Below, one piece after another: positions 1 to 12,760 of a stretch of 64,000 nucleotides of DNA. The DNA is taken from assembly GCF_007565055.1 (NCBI RefSeq), contig NC_044554.1, positions 55,895,676 to 55,959,675 of the forward strand, read 5' to 3'. The position numbers and the translations under genes are program-made. This stretch comes from Rhinopithecus roxellana (lineage: Eukaryota; Chordata; Mammalia; Primates; Cercopithecidae). The notes below the pieces were generated by a model that was given only the letters and a program-made list of their open reading frames with translations, did no database searches and was not told the DNA's origin. The number at the start of each line of letters is the position of its first letter. Within the stretch, counting starts at the first letter, position 1.

Positions 1-940
1 GAGTCTGGCAGGGATAAATTGGTGAACAATTGTGTTGGACACTTGAGATTTTAATTTCTTAAGAGAAGAGATTGAATTTAATTAATATAGATTAATTTAA
101 TTAGTTAAAACATTGTATCTGTCAAAAGCTTTTAGATACAGCGAGATCTACTCTAGCTCGTTAAGCAAAAGAGGTCTATTCAAGGTTATTATACAGCTCA
201 AAGAATCTCTGGGAGGGCCAAAGATCTGGCTTGGATTGCTGCAAGACCAGGAATAATGCAGCCAAAGTCAACAGATCTGTGAGAAATATCTACTCACACC
301 ACATGTCACTGATCTAGCAGAAACCCTTCTGCTGCAATTACTGTCTGTTCACCACATACAATACTTAGAACTGAACACTGGAAAGTCCACCACAGGTGTC
401 CTTCCAAAACCAGACACTTCCGTCCCCTTTCTTGAGGGACTATCCAGTCTCCCCACATTTGACCCCTATTTTTAGTTGGTCACTTCTACCTCCACATCTC
501 ATTTAAGCGTGCGTGCTTGATAGAAACTTGGTCACATGGAAAATCCTGCTATGAAGGAGCCTAGAAAATGAGTATTTAACTTTCTAGATTCTACCTCTAA
601 ACACAAGAAGGGAAGCTTCAAGGGTCTTGCATGGCATGTAGTGAGCAAATCTACCACAGTGTGCAAGAATGTCAAAATGTGGTGGGGTATATCATTAGAC
701 TTACCCCTCTCTCCTCTGGGGCTAGATGACGCTTTGATGCCACCCCATGGCGGAAAATTGCCAAGGGTAATCTTATATTAGAACTGGTGATTACACCATT
801 GTACACAGAGTTGGATCTCTCCTCATTGGAATTACCAGTTACTTTTTATTTTCTGCAGGAATAATTGATCTGCGAACAATGAAGAAAGTTGGAAAATAGA
901 GTCTGTCTCTGCTAACAGCTTTGCATAAAATGTCAGAGTA
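1..940. other. Intronic DNA, no recognised element
   Basis: This stretch lies upstream of the PTN terminal exon and is inferred to be PTN intron. I see no coding pattern, no young repeat and no splice-flanked exon. Parts may belong to a very old LTR or LINE, but nothing is firm enough to name. Confidence 0.4.
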
Positions 941-1205
941 GGCCGGGCACAGTGACTCACGCCTGTAATCTCAGCACTTTGGGAGGCTGAGGTGGGTGGA
1001 TCATGAGGTCAAGAGATTGAGACCATCCTGGCCAACATGGTTAAACCTCATCTCTACTAAAATACAAAAATTAGCTGGGTGTGGTGGCGCATCCCTATAG
1101 TCCCAGCTACTTGGGAAGATGAGGCAGGAAAATAGCTTGAATCCAGGAAGCAGAGGTTGTAGTGAGCCGAGATCGCGCCACTGCACTCTAGCCTGGTGAC
1201 AGAGA
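941..1205 (+). mobile_element. Alu (AluS-type), 3'-truncated
   Basis: It opens with GGCCGGGCACAGTG and follows the Alu consensus through both monomers to the GCCTGGTGACAGAG motif, then stops with no A-tail. The second half is complete apart from about 15-20 bases and the tail. Many substitutions and an S-type middle region make it an older copy than the AluY elements at 46.5 and 53.3 kb. Two small open frames on the minus strand here are only shadows of the Alu. Confidence 0.95.
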
Positions 1206-2724
1206 ACTCTTCAGAGGCCAAATCACTCTTCTCCAAGCCACACGTGTTTTTCAGTGGTCCCTTTAGATGATGGCTCACAATGAATTAGAAGATGGCAAGA
1301 AAAAGCATCCCTGCCTGGATGGACCCATCTGTGGGGGTGCTGTGGCTCTTCTATAGGCAGTCCTGTCTGCGTGGGTCAGGGTATGGTGCAGCCCATGAAG
1401 CAGGCTTCTGGTATTTGTCACTGGAGTGCAAAGCCAAGCTGAAGCAGGGGCTGTGGCTTGTGTGAGAGGCTCCAGTGAGAGCTGAGAGGATCCTTCCAGC
1501 CACAGCTGATATTGCCTAATGACCATCTTGGAACATTCTAGTGTCTGGGGTTATTGTTCACCTGGCAATTATTAGTTGTTGCTTTTTTAATCAGATGCAT
1601 AAATGAAGGGTACTGTGAAGCCCTTTTTAGTACAGATAAGAAGTTTGTTGGGAAAAGGGAAATTCTCAGATTGTTTCTGGGACAGCAGAGATGGGAACAC
1701 ATGGAGAGATGTCTGTGCTACAAGTGAGTCAGGGAATGAATGTCAGTCCCTCCTGCTGTCCATACGAAGCCACACACTGCTGTTACCAGATCCTCATTCA
1801 ATTTTCCTGCTCTCGATAACCTCAATTCTTTTTCTTTCTTCCTATTTCTAAAAGTTTTGCCATCTTGCTGCTCTTTTTTGGAAAGCCACCTAGCCCTCTC
1901 TTATGTTTAACAATTCATCTTTAAAGATCAAAAGAACAGAAACTGTTTAAGTGCAAGACTCAACTGTGTGCAGGACACAGCTTTTGGCAGCTGATTATTA
2001 CATGGGAAAAAAAGGGGTCAGGAAAGTGATATTCCCAGCATTCTCAATTCTCTCCCCAGCTAAATAGATTCTTTTGTTAGTTCTTTTAAAGATAAAAGAA
2101 GTTCCCCCCAACATTTCTGTCTATGTTCTGGGCTCTGACATCCCTTAGGAGTGAGCATGGCAACACTGCATGGATGGGCTTTGCTAGGCTGGGAGACTTT
2201 TAACTGTGTTGAGAGAGGTGAGGGGGCAGAATCCCACCACAGGCTGGCCTGGGACTGGTTCCCTCCCCTCCAAGGCCCCCTAAAGATGTTGATGATTACT
2301 GCCCTTGTACTTGGCCAGAAGAGGCAGCATGGGGTACCCTGTGGGAATTCTGTTCCTCTTGATCAGAGGAAAACACTTGTACTCCGTTGGGTCTCAAGTT
2401 TTTATTTCTTTTTTATTCTGCTTGAGAAAACGTCTTTCAACACCTATGTTTTATTTTCCATCCATAATACCGTACTGGTAATGGAGAGATCTAATTCTGT
2501 CCTTTTCTTGGTAGAATGATACCTATTTTGTCTTCTCTAAATTAGAGTTGACAGTGAATACACCATAGCATTGTTCTAAAGATAAAATGAAGCACTATAA
2601 GTAAGAATGCTTGGTAAATATGCCGTATTTTAAAGACTGTTTCCTTTCTTCCAAATGCATTTCTTGAAGTAGGTGTTTTTCCTTTAGCACCTTTTCAGGC
2701 AAAAGGAGAATTATGGTGATTACA
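1206..2724. other. Intronic DNA, no recognised element
   Basis: About 1.5 kb of unique-looking sequence inside the inferred last PTN intron. A 122-codon open frame at 2151-2519 has no recognisable domain and normal intron composition, so I do not call a gene. Confidence 0.45.
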
Positions 2725-3345
2725 ACAATAGTGATTATAGTTTATATTTATGGAGAGCTTAGTGTGTTTTGAGTAAAGTTTAGTTCATTGCTCACACAGG
2801 GTGTCATTTAATATTCACAAAGCTCTGTGAAATAGTTACTGTTATATCCAATTTTATATACAAGGAAACTGAGGCTATAGAGAATTTAGACAATGATATA
2901 GCTCTGTTTCCCCACACAAATCTCATCTCCAGTTGTAACCCCTAGGTGTTGAAGGAGGGACCTGGTGGGATGTGATTGTATCATGGGGGTGGTTTCCCTC
3001 TTGCTGTTCTCCTGATAGTGAGTGAATTCTCATGAGAGGTGATGGTTTTAAAGTGTGGTACTTCCTTGCTCTTGCTGTCTCCTGCTGCCATGTAAAACAT
3101 ACCTTATTTTCCCTTTGCCTTAAGCTATGATTGTAAGTTTCCTGAGACCTCTCCAGCCATGCAGAACTGTGAGTCAATTAAACCTCTTTGGTTTATATAT
3201 TACCCAGTTTCAGGTAGTGTCCTTATAGCAGTGTGAAAATGAACTAATACATATACCTAGCACAAGGTTATACCACTAATATGCAGAAGACTTAAATGCA
3301 AGGCAGTCAACTCTATGGCTCTGCAGCATGCACAGCTCCTTCCTC
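2725..3345 (+). repeat. MIR SINE split by an LTR
   Basis: Bases 2725-2893 resemble the MIR core (short gapped form: aggaaactgaggct followed by gagaatttagac). After the LTR at 2894-3251 the rest of the same MIR resumes with a decayed form of the cAcAGCTAGTAAGTGGCAGA-type tail and ends near 3345. The two halves join in register, so one ancient SINE was interrupted by a later LTR. Confidence 0.7.
2894..3251 (+). mobile_element. MaLR solo LTR (MST/THE1 type)
   Basis: The sequence starts TGATATAGCTCTGTTTCC and ends GAACTAATACA, with the family hallmarks between them: ATGGGGGTGGTTTCCC, AGTGAGTGAATTCTCATGAG, CCATGTAA and CTGTGAGTCAATTAAACCTC, the last including the polyadenylation region. Its length near 358 bp is normal for these LTRs. 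No internal region or second LTR lies beside it, so it is a solo LTR. The 5-bp flanking duplication is no longer recognisable. Confidence 0.9.
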
Positions 3346-3639
3346 TGTGTCAATTTTATACAGGTATCTAAGTTTCTTACCTCAGAAAGCGAATGAATTT
3401 TAGACCCGCCCTGAATCCTTACCAGGGTGTCTTGCTAATGTATCTTCTTGGCTGGGTACTTGCCTGATCCTTCCTCTAGACATTGCTTACAAGCTCTGCC
3501 CCAGCCATACCAAACTCCCAAACTCCAGGAGACGGCAGACTGGGCCATGATGTCTTATGTGTCCATTTCTTTGCATCTGTAGTTCTTGAAACCTGGAACT
3601 GTTTTCCTTCTTCTATTCTTTCACACATTTCTACTGTTC

Positions 3640-4190
3640 TTTCAACAAATATTTTAGCGAGCAAGTGCTATGTGCTCTAGTTAGCACCAGGGATAAATTA
3701 GTGACCTTACTGGTCTTACAGTGTAGTAGGAGAAGCAGAGGGATAAATTCCAATGTACCACATAGAGTGGCAAATGCTATGAGAGAGAGAAGTGGAGAGT
3801 CCTTTAGCATTGTTTCTAATGTATTCAGGTTTTTATAAAATCTATTAAGAGCCTGCAATGGAGCACACAGTATGTTAAGTGCTAGTGATATTAGACAAAC
3901 ATGCTTCCTTCCCTCTGACTGCTATGTTCTACTGGTGGTGGTGGTGAGTAGACAATGAAGGAAAGAGAGAAATAAATAATAACAATAAAATAAATCAGTA
4001 AGCACATCTTGGCATAAGTGACCTTAAAAACTAAACAGAGCCAAGTGATAAGAGTGATAGGAAAGGAGTACGTGGGATAGAGTAATCCGGGAAGGCCTCT
4101 TGGACAAGGTAACTTTTGAAGTTGGTTTGGAAGCGAGAGAAGGGACTAGCCATACTGGTGTTCTAAATGAAACAAGGGGAAGTTCAAAGT
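3640..4190 (+). repeat. Ancient LINE-like relic (L2/CR1 type)
   Basis: Decayed phrases of a common mammalian repeat are in order: a 'tatgtgct...agcaccaggga' block, an ATAAATAATAACAATAAA stretch and 'gggaaggcctcttggacaaggtaacttttgaagttgg'-like text. The same family reappears near 12.2, 22.8, 23.5, 42.2 and 54.9 kb. The family name is tentative. Confidence 0.45.
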
Positions 4191-4410
4191 CCTTCAGGTC
4201 AAAAACGTATTGTTTTGCTCAATGACTAGAAAAGGGATCAGTGTTAAAACTTGCCAGATTTCCCTTCCCAAATATTAAGTCACTGTCTCCTCTGAGAGGA
4301 GATGTCACTCCTCTGATAAGGCATCCATTATGCTGTACCGAGGGCATGTTTGCCTCTCCTAACAGGAAAACTCTTTGAATACTACCTCTTATTCACCATT
4401 GAAAATTGAG

Positions 4411-4515
4411 TTAATGGGTACAGCACACCAACATGGCACATGTATACATATTTAACAAACCTGCATATTGTGCACATGTACCCTAGAATTTAAAATATAA
4501 TTGAAAAGGAAAAAA
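4411..4515 (+). mobile_element. L1 3'-end fragment (L1P type)
   Basis: About 100 bases of L1 3' UTR are present, including GGTACAGCACACCAACATGG and TGTACCCTAGAATTTAAA, followed by an A-rich tail. Everything 5' of this is missing, as in a strongly 5'-truncated insertion. A weak 7-bp GAAAATT occurs at both sides. Confidence 0.85.
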
Positions 4516-5045
4516 AGAAAATTACATCTCATAGTCCCTCGCCCATGAGAAAACTCAAGGAAGAATATTGAATGAATGAATGATGTATCCAACTAAATTG
4601 TCCTGGTAAAGCTCACTAGACTACATCATTCACACTGGCTTCAAAAATGTGTAGAGAAATCACTGTTAAGGCACAATGAGCTCACCTGGAATCAGTCATT
4701 TTTGTGTTTTACTTCCCTCCTTATTAAAGAATTTTTGGTCCTAATTGCTGGGGCAGATGTGAGAACTAGGAGCTTTAAATATTTGTAGGTTTACTTCAAA
4801 CTGTGTGTCTGCTTTCATCTCCCGGGGCACATTCCATGCTCAAGGGATCGTTAGCTGTATACTCACAAAACAGCTATAGAATAATTAGTACTAAGGAAAG
4901 CTGCATATTAGTTATTGGGTTTCGGGACCTCCTTTTTCCTTCCTGAAGCTTTTGCATTTCTCTCTTCTAACTTCTGAATTGAGGCTTTCTACTTGTATTT
5001 TAAGTTATACCTGTTGTTATTTATTGAGTATTGTAAAAGTTTATC
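4516..5045. other. Intronic DNA, nothing recognised
   Basis: No repeat, exon or RNA gene could be supported in this stretch. Confidence 0.4.
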
Positions 5046-5270
5046 CTATTTATTGAGTATTTATGATATGACAGGCATTATATAAGCCCTTAGCCTGCAT
5101 TGTCTCGCTTAAGCCGCATGGCAGCCTAAAGTAGTTATCTTCGTATTTTACAAAATAACACACTAAGGTTGCAACTTTCACGAAGTTACCCAGACAGTGA
5201 ATGATCAGACTTGAACTTGAAGTCAGGACAATCTGTTTCGAGTTCTTTTCCATTGTACCAGTGCTACTCA
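5046..5270 (+). repeat. MIR SINE
   Basis: The order TTTATTGAGTATTTATGATATGACAGGC, then a 'cattgtctcgcttaagccgcatgg'-type block, then acacactaaggttgc and 'gttacccagacagtgaatgatcag' follows the MIR consensus on the + strand. It is well diverged. Confidence 0.75.
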
Positions 5271-6442
5271 AACCAACTGATCACTGCCGGATCTCTTTAG
5301 GTATTCTAAAAGAAATTAATAATTTTTTTTTGTTTCCATGATAATCCTAAACATTCATATAAGCATATTCAGAGTTATTTATGATTGATTGAGTCCTGTT
5401 GGATAATTTCTGGCCTGAGCTTGTCTTTGTATAAAAATTACTCTGAAAACAAATGATCACTCTTAGTGCTGCATTTTCAATCCGGGGTTCTTTACAGCAG
5501 CTATGTTCCTTGAGAGTAAGGGTGAGCAGCAAGGTGCCTTGTTAACCCAGAGCTCTCCCAGGCTGGGCCCTGGCCTGGATTCATGATTGTCTTCCCTCCG
5601 CTATGAGATTCCTAGCAATTCTGGTGCTTCACCACGATTCAAGGGATGGCTCTCCTGGTAACTGGAACTGCTGGTGGGGACACTTGGCACATTCCCAGTC
5701 TGCTCTGCTTCTCACTGATACAAACCTACAGGGAAATCAGAGCAGGCTGGTTGTTGCTCAGTGCAGAGAGGCCATGAAAATAAAAGAATAAAGACTTTTT
5801 CTAGAGGAGCAAACAGTTTGTAGAACTCATCAGGAAGCCAAAGAGCAAGAAGGAAGTAAAGTTGTTCTAGTGTCCTAGTGTTCATGCATGCAGGCGGCAA
5901 GGCCCACAGATATTGATGGCAGGTTAACACATTCATGTCCCTCTCTCTTGCTAGGCTTTCAAAAATTATTTTTACTCTTACAGAAAATAGAAAAAAATGT
6001 TTTTGGATCTTCACCTAGATGTACAAGAGTAATAAATTAAGCTGCTCTGAAGGCTGCTGTCTAAAAACATGTAAAGTATAGACAAAGATCTTTAGATCCA
6101 CCTTTTGCTGCTGCTGCTATAGACAGACAGCTGGGTCTCTTGGGGCAGAAGAAATCACGTAGCGGGGAATAACTCACCTGCTTACAGCTGGGAGGACATG
6201 TTTGAAGAGGGTGAAAGAATTAATGCAGTAAGATTTGTGAAATCACTGGTGAGCATAAAACCTTATATTACTTAGCACCTAAGTTACATATTTAAATGAC
6301 TGAAAATTTAAAAATTAATTTAATTCTGGAGGACAAATTTAAAAATAACAGTAAACTAACATCCTATTTTGCACCTCTACAGCTGATGAGAATGCTCTGA
6401 AGGTACACAAAAATGAAATATAGTCTGAAATCGAATTCACGG
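5271..6442. other. Intronic DNA, nothing recognised
   Basis: Unique-looking sequence. Small open frames on both strands show no coding character. Confidence 0.4.
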
Positions 6443-6818
6443 ATGCATTCGTCTGCTGGGGCTGTCATGACAGAGTACCATAGACTCAGTAGATTAAATA
6501 TAACTTTATTTTCTCATAGTTCTGGAGTCTGAAAGTCTGAGGTCAAGGTATTGTTAGGGTTGGTGCCCTATGAGGCCCTTATCCCTGGTTTATAGACAGC
6601 TATCTTTTCCTTGTGTCCTCACTATATGTGTCTGTGTTCAAATTTCCTCTTCTTGTAAATGCACCAGTCACATTGGATTAGGGTCTATCTGAATGCCTTC
6701 ATTTTAATTTAATTGCGTCTGTAAAGACTCTATCTCTAGAATATGTTCTCACTCCGAGAAACAAGGGTTAGGAGTTCAGCATGAATTTTCGGGAGGGATG
6801 CAAGTCAGGCCATAACAA
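6443..6818 (-). mobile_element. MLT1-type LTR
   Basis: Read on the + strand it has the reverse-complement MLT1 order: CTGCTGGGGCTGTCATGACAG, then TTATTTTCTCATAGTTCTGG, a CCTTGTGTCCTCAC block, CACATTGGATTAGGG and a GTCAGGCCATAACA end. Divergence is high, as expected for MLT1. Confidence 0.8.
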
Positions 6819-7351
6819 CTGATTCTATTTAACTATATATATATATATATCTGCAATCTTTTGAACCAAAAGAAACATTTATTTGGTAATGAATAGGAAA
6901 AACATTTATGGGACTGTACCTACTAAAATTTTAAATATATTGGAGTTCAAACTTTGCCCTTTTCTCACAAATTATAATTTGATTTCCTAGGGGTACTGGC
7001 TGTATTATATTAAAGTAAACATTAGATATGATCATAGAAAATAATGATTAGCTAAGTGAGAACTACTTATTACTGTTTATAATACTACATTTCATTTCTA
7101 ATGTACAATAATTTATAATAAGGCAAATTTTCTACCTCTGCCCTCATTATTGCAGAAATAAGCTCTTAAATGTTTAAATGTCATATCAGAGATAAATCAT
7201 TCTTTTGTGTTTGGGTATAGAAGTCGATGAATCTTGTGGGATGGTCACTGTCAAGAAATGTAATATCTTGAGAGTGGTCTACAGATAGAGGAAGGGCAGA
7301 GGCTTTTGCTAAACAAAAGAAACTCAGCATTAATTCCACATCTGTGGTTTT

Positions 7352-7411
7352 CTCTCTCTCTGTGTGTATGTGTGTGGGTGCACGCACACATGCATGCATG
7401 TGTGTGTGCAT
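7352..7411. repeat. Imperfect (TG)n/(CA)n microsatellite
   Basis: Alternating purine-pyrimidine sequence with TC, TG, CA and TGCA stretches is visible directly. Confidence 0.85.
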
Positions 7412-8537
7412 AAATAACAAATAAGGATGATATGCATGTTTTGAGCTACAAATAGGAGTTTAATTGACAATTTTCTACTTGGTATACATGTGCGTATGGG
7501 TCGGATCAGGGACTGATCCCAACACACTCATGTGTGGCTAATTCCCCCACCCCGACTCTACTGTATAAAGAAAGTGCACCGTAAATGGGCCCTTTATGAC
7601 TTGGAGAAGCTACAGATACCTCAATTCCTTCTTATAAAGAAGGAGAAATGTAGAGACAGGAGTGGGGAGAGTTTGAAAAGATGGTAGAGAGAAGTGTTTG
7701 GGTGAAGAGAGATGGATTAGTCTACTGATACAACTGGTGAGTTCATTTGAAAAATAACCGACATGTTGGGGACTTTTATTAATTTTGTTCTGCATGGTTG
7801 ATGAAGTAATTTCATCTTCACTAAACCTTCTATTAAATCTGCTTTATTCACTAGTGCTTTCATAGCTAAACTTTCTATTTTGAGGAGATGCAGTTAAAAG
7901 CTGAGCCGGCTCCCAAAGTGAGTGGGGACAAAACAGGTCCTGAAATTGTCTAGATGTGTTTTTTAGTCTGCATCTAGACACAAATAGGTGTACTATCTTT
8001 TATTCACATATACTTGATATCAGAAAGCAAATGAGTGCGGAAGAGCAGATAGTTGAGCAGGAGTAGAAGGTATTGTTATGAAATAGATTGATGAATGAAG
8101 AGGAAGTTGGACAGTGAGGGAAAGAAGAGGTGTGGAGGAAGCAAAGTATCAACATGTGGGTAGCACTGAGGGACAGTATGCATATACACATGTTTTCCAC
8201 GCATATCATAGAAGTAAATGCACTGAGTCCATAAAAGAGGAAATGAAGGAAGTGATACTACAAAATAAGAAATCAAAGAAGAAACAACAAAATTATTACA
8301 TAGGCATTAGACTGAACTATATCTGTGAATAATACATTAAGCAAATGTTTAAAAGATTATACTTTTGATTTTTAACAGAATTATTTTTCTGTACTGTGCC
8401 ACTTAATTTATGCTACTCCAATTTAAACTGAAATATTTGGAAACTGAATGAACAGTGCCATGTTAGGCAGCCTAGTCAACCAGTACCTGGATTTTAGTTC
8501 CTGAATCACCGAGCCGTATGTTCACAATTCGACAAGC

Positions 8538-8561
8538 TTTTTTTTTTTTTTTTTTTTTTTT
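8538..8561. repeat. (T)24 homopolymer
   Basis: An uninterrupted T run follows GACAAGC. The flanks show no Alu or L1 end, so it is an isolated homopolymer. Confidence 0.9.
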
Positions 8562-9589
8562 ATCAGTTCTGAGGCATAGCTGGCATGGGGCGAGGGATTA
8601 GGCAGTTCTAGATGACTAGGCAGTTAATTCTTAAGCACAGGTGAGTTACTTTAAATAGGTTCACAAAGCATTAAAAAGATCTTGGTGATATCCAGGCTTT
8701 TGAACATATTTACATTGTGATAGTACTGTTTGACAGGGATATGATCCTTTTTCTGTAATAAGTCCTTGTGATTTATTGAACATGTCTTCAAAAGTGAACT
8801 TTCAGTGGTCTCGATGGTATGCTTCCAGCTGTTCCTTTTCAGCTGTCTCTCTTGACCTCTGCAATGTGCATTTCTGAATGATTTTAGCTTCTTTTAGCTA
8901 AAGTGAATTCTGTCTCTTAGAAGGTGCAAATTTTATATTTCTATTCTAATCAATACTTCCTTTCACTGCTTTAATGACCCAAAGACACTTTATTTAAGTC
9001 AGCAGCAAACAGGGGCTGACTCACTTTAGTTAAAATCTGGGCTCCCCTCAATCTGAAATCATTTCGTCTCCTAATTTCCTTTTTAGTTTTTCTGTATACA
9101 CAGCAGGCCATCTGAAAATAAGTAATCAAAGCAAGACCTTTTACTGAGAAAATGAGATAAGCTTATTTCGGAATTCTCTACTTTCTTACTTCTTGAAAAA
9201 TATCTCCCCTTAAGGTCTTTGAAAAATCTTTAAATAGATGTCTTTCTCTTAAGGTCCACTTCCAATCTGATTTCTCCGAGATTTTCTTAATGTTGAAAGT
9301 GGGGAGTTGATGTTTACTTATACCAACTACATGGCAATTCTACTTCCAAAGGGCCTGTTAAAAGATGGAAAACAGATGATGCATATTGTTTGATTATTTG
9401 CTGTTCAAGAGTAACTTTGCTGTGACAGACTCATATAAATTGCTGATAAGAATTTAAATTACTACTTCCTTTCAAAGATTAAATTTCCCAGTACATATCT
9501 AGAGTTTTTAAAATGTCTTGCCCTTGGATCCAGTACATTCTTTTATAATAATCTATACTAAGGCAAAATTTAAGCATTCAATGATTTGT

Positions 9590-9985
9590 GAACAAAATCA
9601 GCATTGCATCATTATTTATAATAACAAGAGGTCAGAACTATCCAACTGACCTACAAAAGATAAAAGGTTACAAAATATATGGAGTAGGATAATATAAAGG
9701 AATATTACTTGGTCACATTTCAAGGTATATGCAATGGCATGGAAAATAGATACAATTGAAGTTTTAGCATAAAATACTATATCAACTGTCAAAGTATTCA
9801 TAAGTAAAGTCATAGAAAGAAAACATAAATAGAACTCATTGTTAAAAGTGTTGTTTCTACATTGTGAAGTTAATCTCTGTGTGTGTGTGTATATCTGTGT
9901 GTGTGTGTGTGTGTGTCTGTGTTTCTTTGGTTTTTATGAGTCTGTAATACTTTTTAAGTGAGACAAGTAATTAATATTTTGTAAG
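9590..9985 (+). mobile_element. Old L1 3' region (L1M type)
   Basis: The order 'attatttataataacaag', 'atgcaatggcatggaaaatag' and 'tctacattgtgaagtt' followed by a TG-rich run and TGTAATACTTTTTAAG matches the end of ORF2 and the 3' UTR of L1M elements, which often carry a TG microsatellite here (9877-9922). Confidence 0.65.
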
Positions 9986-10274
9986 AAAAATGAAATAACC
10001 CCGAGAGGGGGAACCCTCCTTTTCCTTCAGGGTAAATCTACTGTAGGTATACTCTTTCTTTCTAGTAATTAATCCTCCTTCTAGCTGCTCTATTTTTCAT
10101 AACACGTGTCTCTGGATTGTAGTAGTAAATTAGCAACAAGAAAACTAGGTCTCAAAACCATGAAAATGGCTGTCACGTACCCATGATCTTTAATATTAGT
10201 ATGTACTTTAAAGCACTTTACAGTTTTGAAAGACTCTCCCATAAAGCCACCTTGAAAGTGTTATTTGTAATGTC

Positions 10275-10380
10275 AGCTGTGTGAAGGCAGAGTTTTGTCT
10301 TATTCACCTTTATACCCTAGCATCTATAGTAGTGAAGATGGAGTGCATATTTGCTGAATCAATAAATTAATGTGTTTTGA
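10275..10380 (+). repeat. L2-like fragment
   Basis: The phrases 'gaaggcagagttttgtcttattcacc' and 'tgctgaatcaataaatta' resemble the L2-type 3' motif (cagggactttgtct ... ctcaataaatatttgttgaa). Short and diverged. Confidence 0.45.
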
Positions 10381-10399
10381 ACATTAGTGGTAAGATGAG

Positions 10400-10575
10400 A
10401 TTGCAGAGGACGTAATCTCACATGATACTAACAATGGCCCCCTGAGGAGGATATAGGTTTTATTATCCCCAGTTTATAGGAAACAGAGGCAGAATGATTG
10501 ATTTGCACAAGATCACAGAACTGGTAAGTGGCAGACATCTATTTGAACCAATTCTCTAGATTAGGACTTAGTTCT
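10400..10575 (+). repeat. MIR SINE
   Basis: TATTATCCCCAGTTTATAGG, then a decayed gaaacagaggcag, then AAGATCACAGAACTGGTAAG and GGCAGACATC follow the MIR core and tail on the + strand. Confidence 0.8.
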
Positions 10576-10767
10576 TAGTATGATTCTAACAAAAACTTCA
10601 TGATTTTTTCATTGTCTCACTGTACCTAAAGGCCATGGTGTCACTTAATACATTAGCATTTATCAAGATTTTGTTTTCTATTCAGCATGGAAAAAACCAC
10701 ACGGGCTCAGAACTTACTGTAACATGGCTCATCTTAATTTCTACTCATTTTTCTCACTGTATTTACT

Positions 10768-11125
10768 GGATTAGCCTATTCTCGTGCTGCTATGAAGAAA
10801 TACCCAGAACTGGGTAATTTATAAAGAAAAGAGATTTAATTGCCTCACAGTTCCACATGGCTAGGGAGACCTCAGGAAACATACAATCATGGTGGAAGGC
10901 ACCTCTTCACAGGGTGGTAGGAAAGAGAATGAGTGCAAGCAGGGGAAACACCACTTATAAACCCATCAACTCTCATAAGACTCACTCACTATCACAGAAC
11001 AGCATGGGGGAAACTGCTGCCATGATCCAATTACCTCCACCTGGTCCTGCCCTTGACACATGGGTATTATGGGGACTACAACTCAAGGTGAGATTTGGAT
11101 GGGGACACAGAATCAAAACATATCA
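10768..11125 (-). mobile_element. MaLR LTR (MST/THE1 type)
   Basis: The + strand shows the reverse complement of a THE1/MST LTR: CTCGTGCTGCTATGAAGAAA, GGGTAATTTATAAAGAAAAG, CATAAGACTCACTCACTATC and GGATGGGGACACAG. Length is typical of a solo LTR. A 102-codon + strand frame across it is a shadow. Confidence 0.9.
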
Positions 11126-12149
11126 CTGCCTGTCTTCTTTCTTATCAGGAGTTTTTATGCATTGAAAGAATTTCCTTGGGTAAATTCTGAGTTTTCTGGA
11201 TAGAATATGGTGAACATGGCCCTTTGGATCCTATGATTCATAGCAATATAAGAAGCCGAAATCCTTTCTAGAGCACTTTTTCTTAGGAAAGACTTAGGAC
11301 TTTCTGAACACTTTCAAACATACCTTAAAACAATGTATTTATATTTTTAAAAACCCACAAATTTACAGAAATACAAAAATACACACCTACTATTTTTTTC
11401 TCATCTCTGTATCCCAATTATTATGAATACTAGCCTCTATCAACTCAAAAACTGGCCAAAGAAAGGATGAAAGTTTGAAAATCCAGGAAGTTAAAATGTA
11501 CCCAGGGCACTACTGTGGTATTCCAGTGCAGTGATGTCCTGGTAGGAACAGAATAAGTCACCTTTCAGGCAGGTGCCCTTTACTCTCACTTGTTGACAAT
11601 GGCTTATTCTCTGTTTGCATCCGTTTCTGCTTTGCAGCCTCAATCCAGGCAGGAACAAGGGACATGTGGCCCTGGGTGTTATTTGATGTGTGGTGTGTGT
11701 GTACTCCCTTCTCTTGATTTGGCTCTGTTCAATGTGAACTAAAGTGCCCTACTGTTCACATCAGGGTAGGAATCCTATTGGCTCTCAGAACCTTCTAGAG
11801 TAGCCACTATATGACTTCAATAAAAAAGCATTTGACTTTAACTAATTATAGCCCTGCTCCAGGGTAATTTGTGACCTACATCTCATAGTAAACATTTCTC
11901 TCACTCTAACCTTGAAAGGCGACTAAACTGGGACAGTTTTACCCACAGAGTTTAATCAGGTCTCTATTCTAAAGACAAAGTGTTAAGAAACCTGGATAAA
12001 TTTTGTATATATGTGTTTGTAAATTTTCTTCTTCATAAAATATTTGTCTTTAAAGATAGACTGAAATTTGACCAGATTCTAATTGGATTTACACTCCCTA
12101 CTTTCCTTGAGAAACACTCTTTTCTACATAGTAATGGGTTGAACTATTT
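11126..12149. other. Intronic DNA, nothing recognised
   Basis: No supported exon, RNA or repeat was found here. Confidence 0.4.
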
Positions 12150-12760
12150 CCCATTCAGGTATTCATTTATCCACTCGGCATGCAGCAAGTATTTCATGAG
12201 TGCTTGTTATGTCCCAGGCACAGAATATACAGATGCAAAATACAGATAGGGTCTCTGTTGTCATAGGAAGGGAAAAACATACTAAATAATTAGAGACAAA
12301 ATTAATAGTTCAGTTCTAATTTTGGAAAAATCAATGAGAGGCACAATGAGAGTGTCTGTGCATGGAATCTGCTTATCTGAGAGCTCTTGGAGGGCTTCCC
12401 TGAGAAAATGAAGCTGAGGCTAAGATTTTAAGGATGACTAGGTGCTGACGATGCAAACTGGGGTAGTAGGAGAAGGAACACTCAGGCCAAGAGGAAGTAA
12501 TATGAAAAGGATAAGGTGGAAAGAAGCTAAGAAAATTCAAAGAACCTTCATAAGGAAGACGGGTGAGACATATCGCCATGTTATGGATCCATTTGTTTTC
12601 ACTAAAGCTTTTCTAATCAGCTTTTTTACACAAGGCCCTGTGCCATGGGCTGGAGGTACAACAGAGAGTAGAAACTGCACCCTCTCACAGCTTGTATTTT
12701 GGTGGCAATTACAATACTAGAGATAGGTGCTCTAACAAGAGCAGGAAAGAGAAACAACTT
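12150..12760 (+). repeat. Ancient LINE-like relic(s) (L2/CR1 type)
   Basis: Two partial copies of the same family as at 3640-4190 are visible: one with 'catgagtgcttgttatgtcccaggcac' and 'gagggcttccctgagaaaatgaagctgaggc' (12150-12480), and one with 'caaggccctgtgccatgggctggaggtac' (12600-12760). Family assignment is tentative. Confidence 0.45.

Larger units (their letters stand above)
6819..9589. other. Intronic DNA with simple repeats only
   Basis: No gene or named transposon was recognised. It holds a short TA run (about 6834-6851), a TG/CA-rich block at 7352-7411 and a T-run at 8538-8561. Confidence 0.4.

Noticed and set aside
1001..1278. Minus-strand frames in the first Alu, and similar ones at 43672, 46418, 49623, 53422 and 56610
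   Set aside because: Familiar chance translations of Alu elements.
2151..2519. 122-codon open frame
   Set aside because: No domain, biased composition or splice context; expected by chance in intronic DNA.
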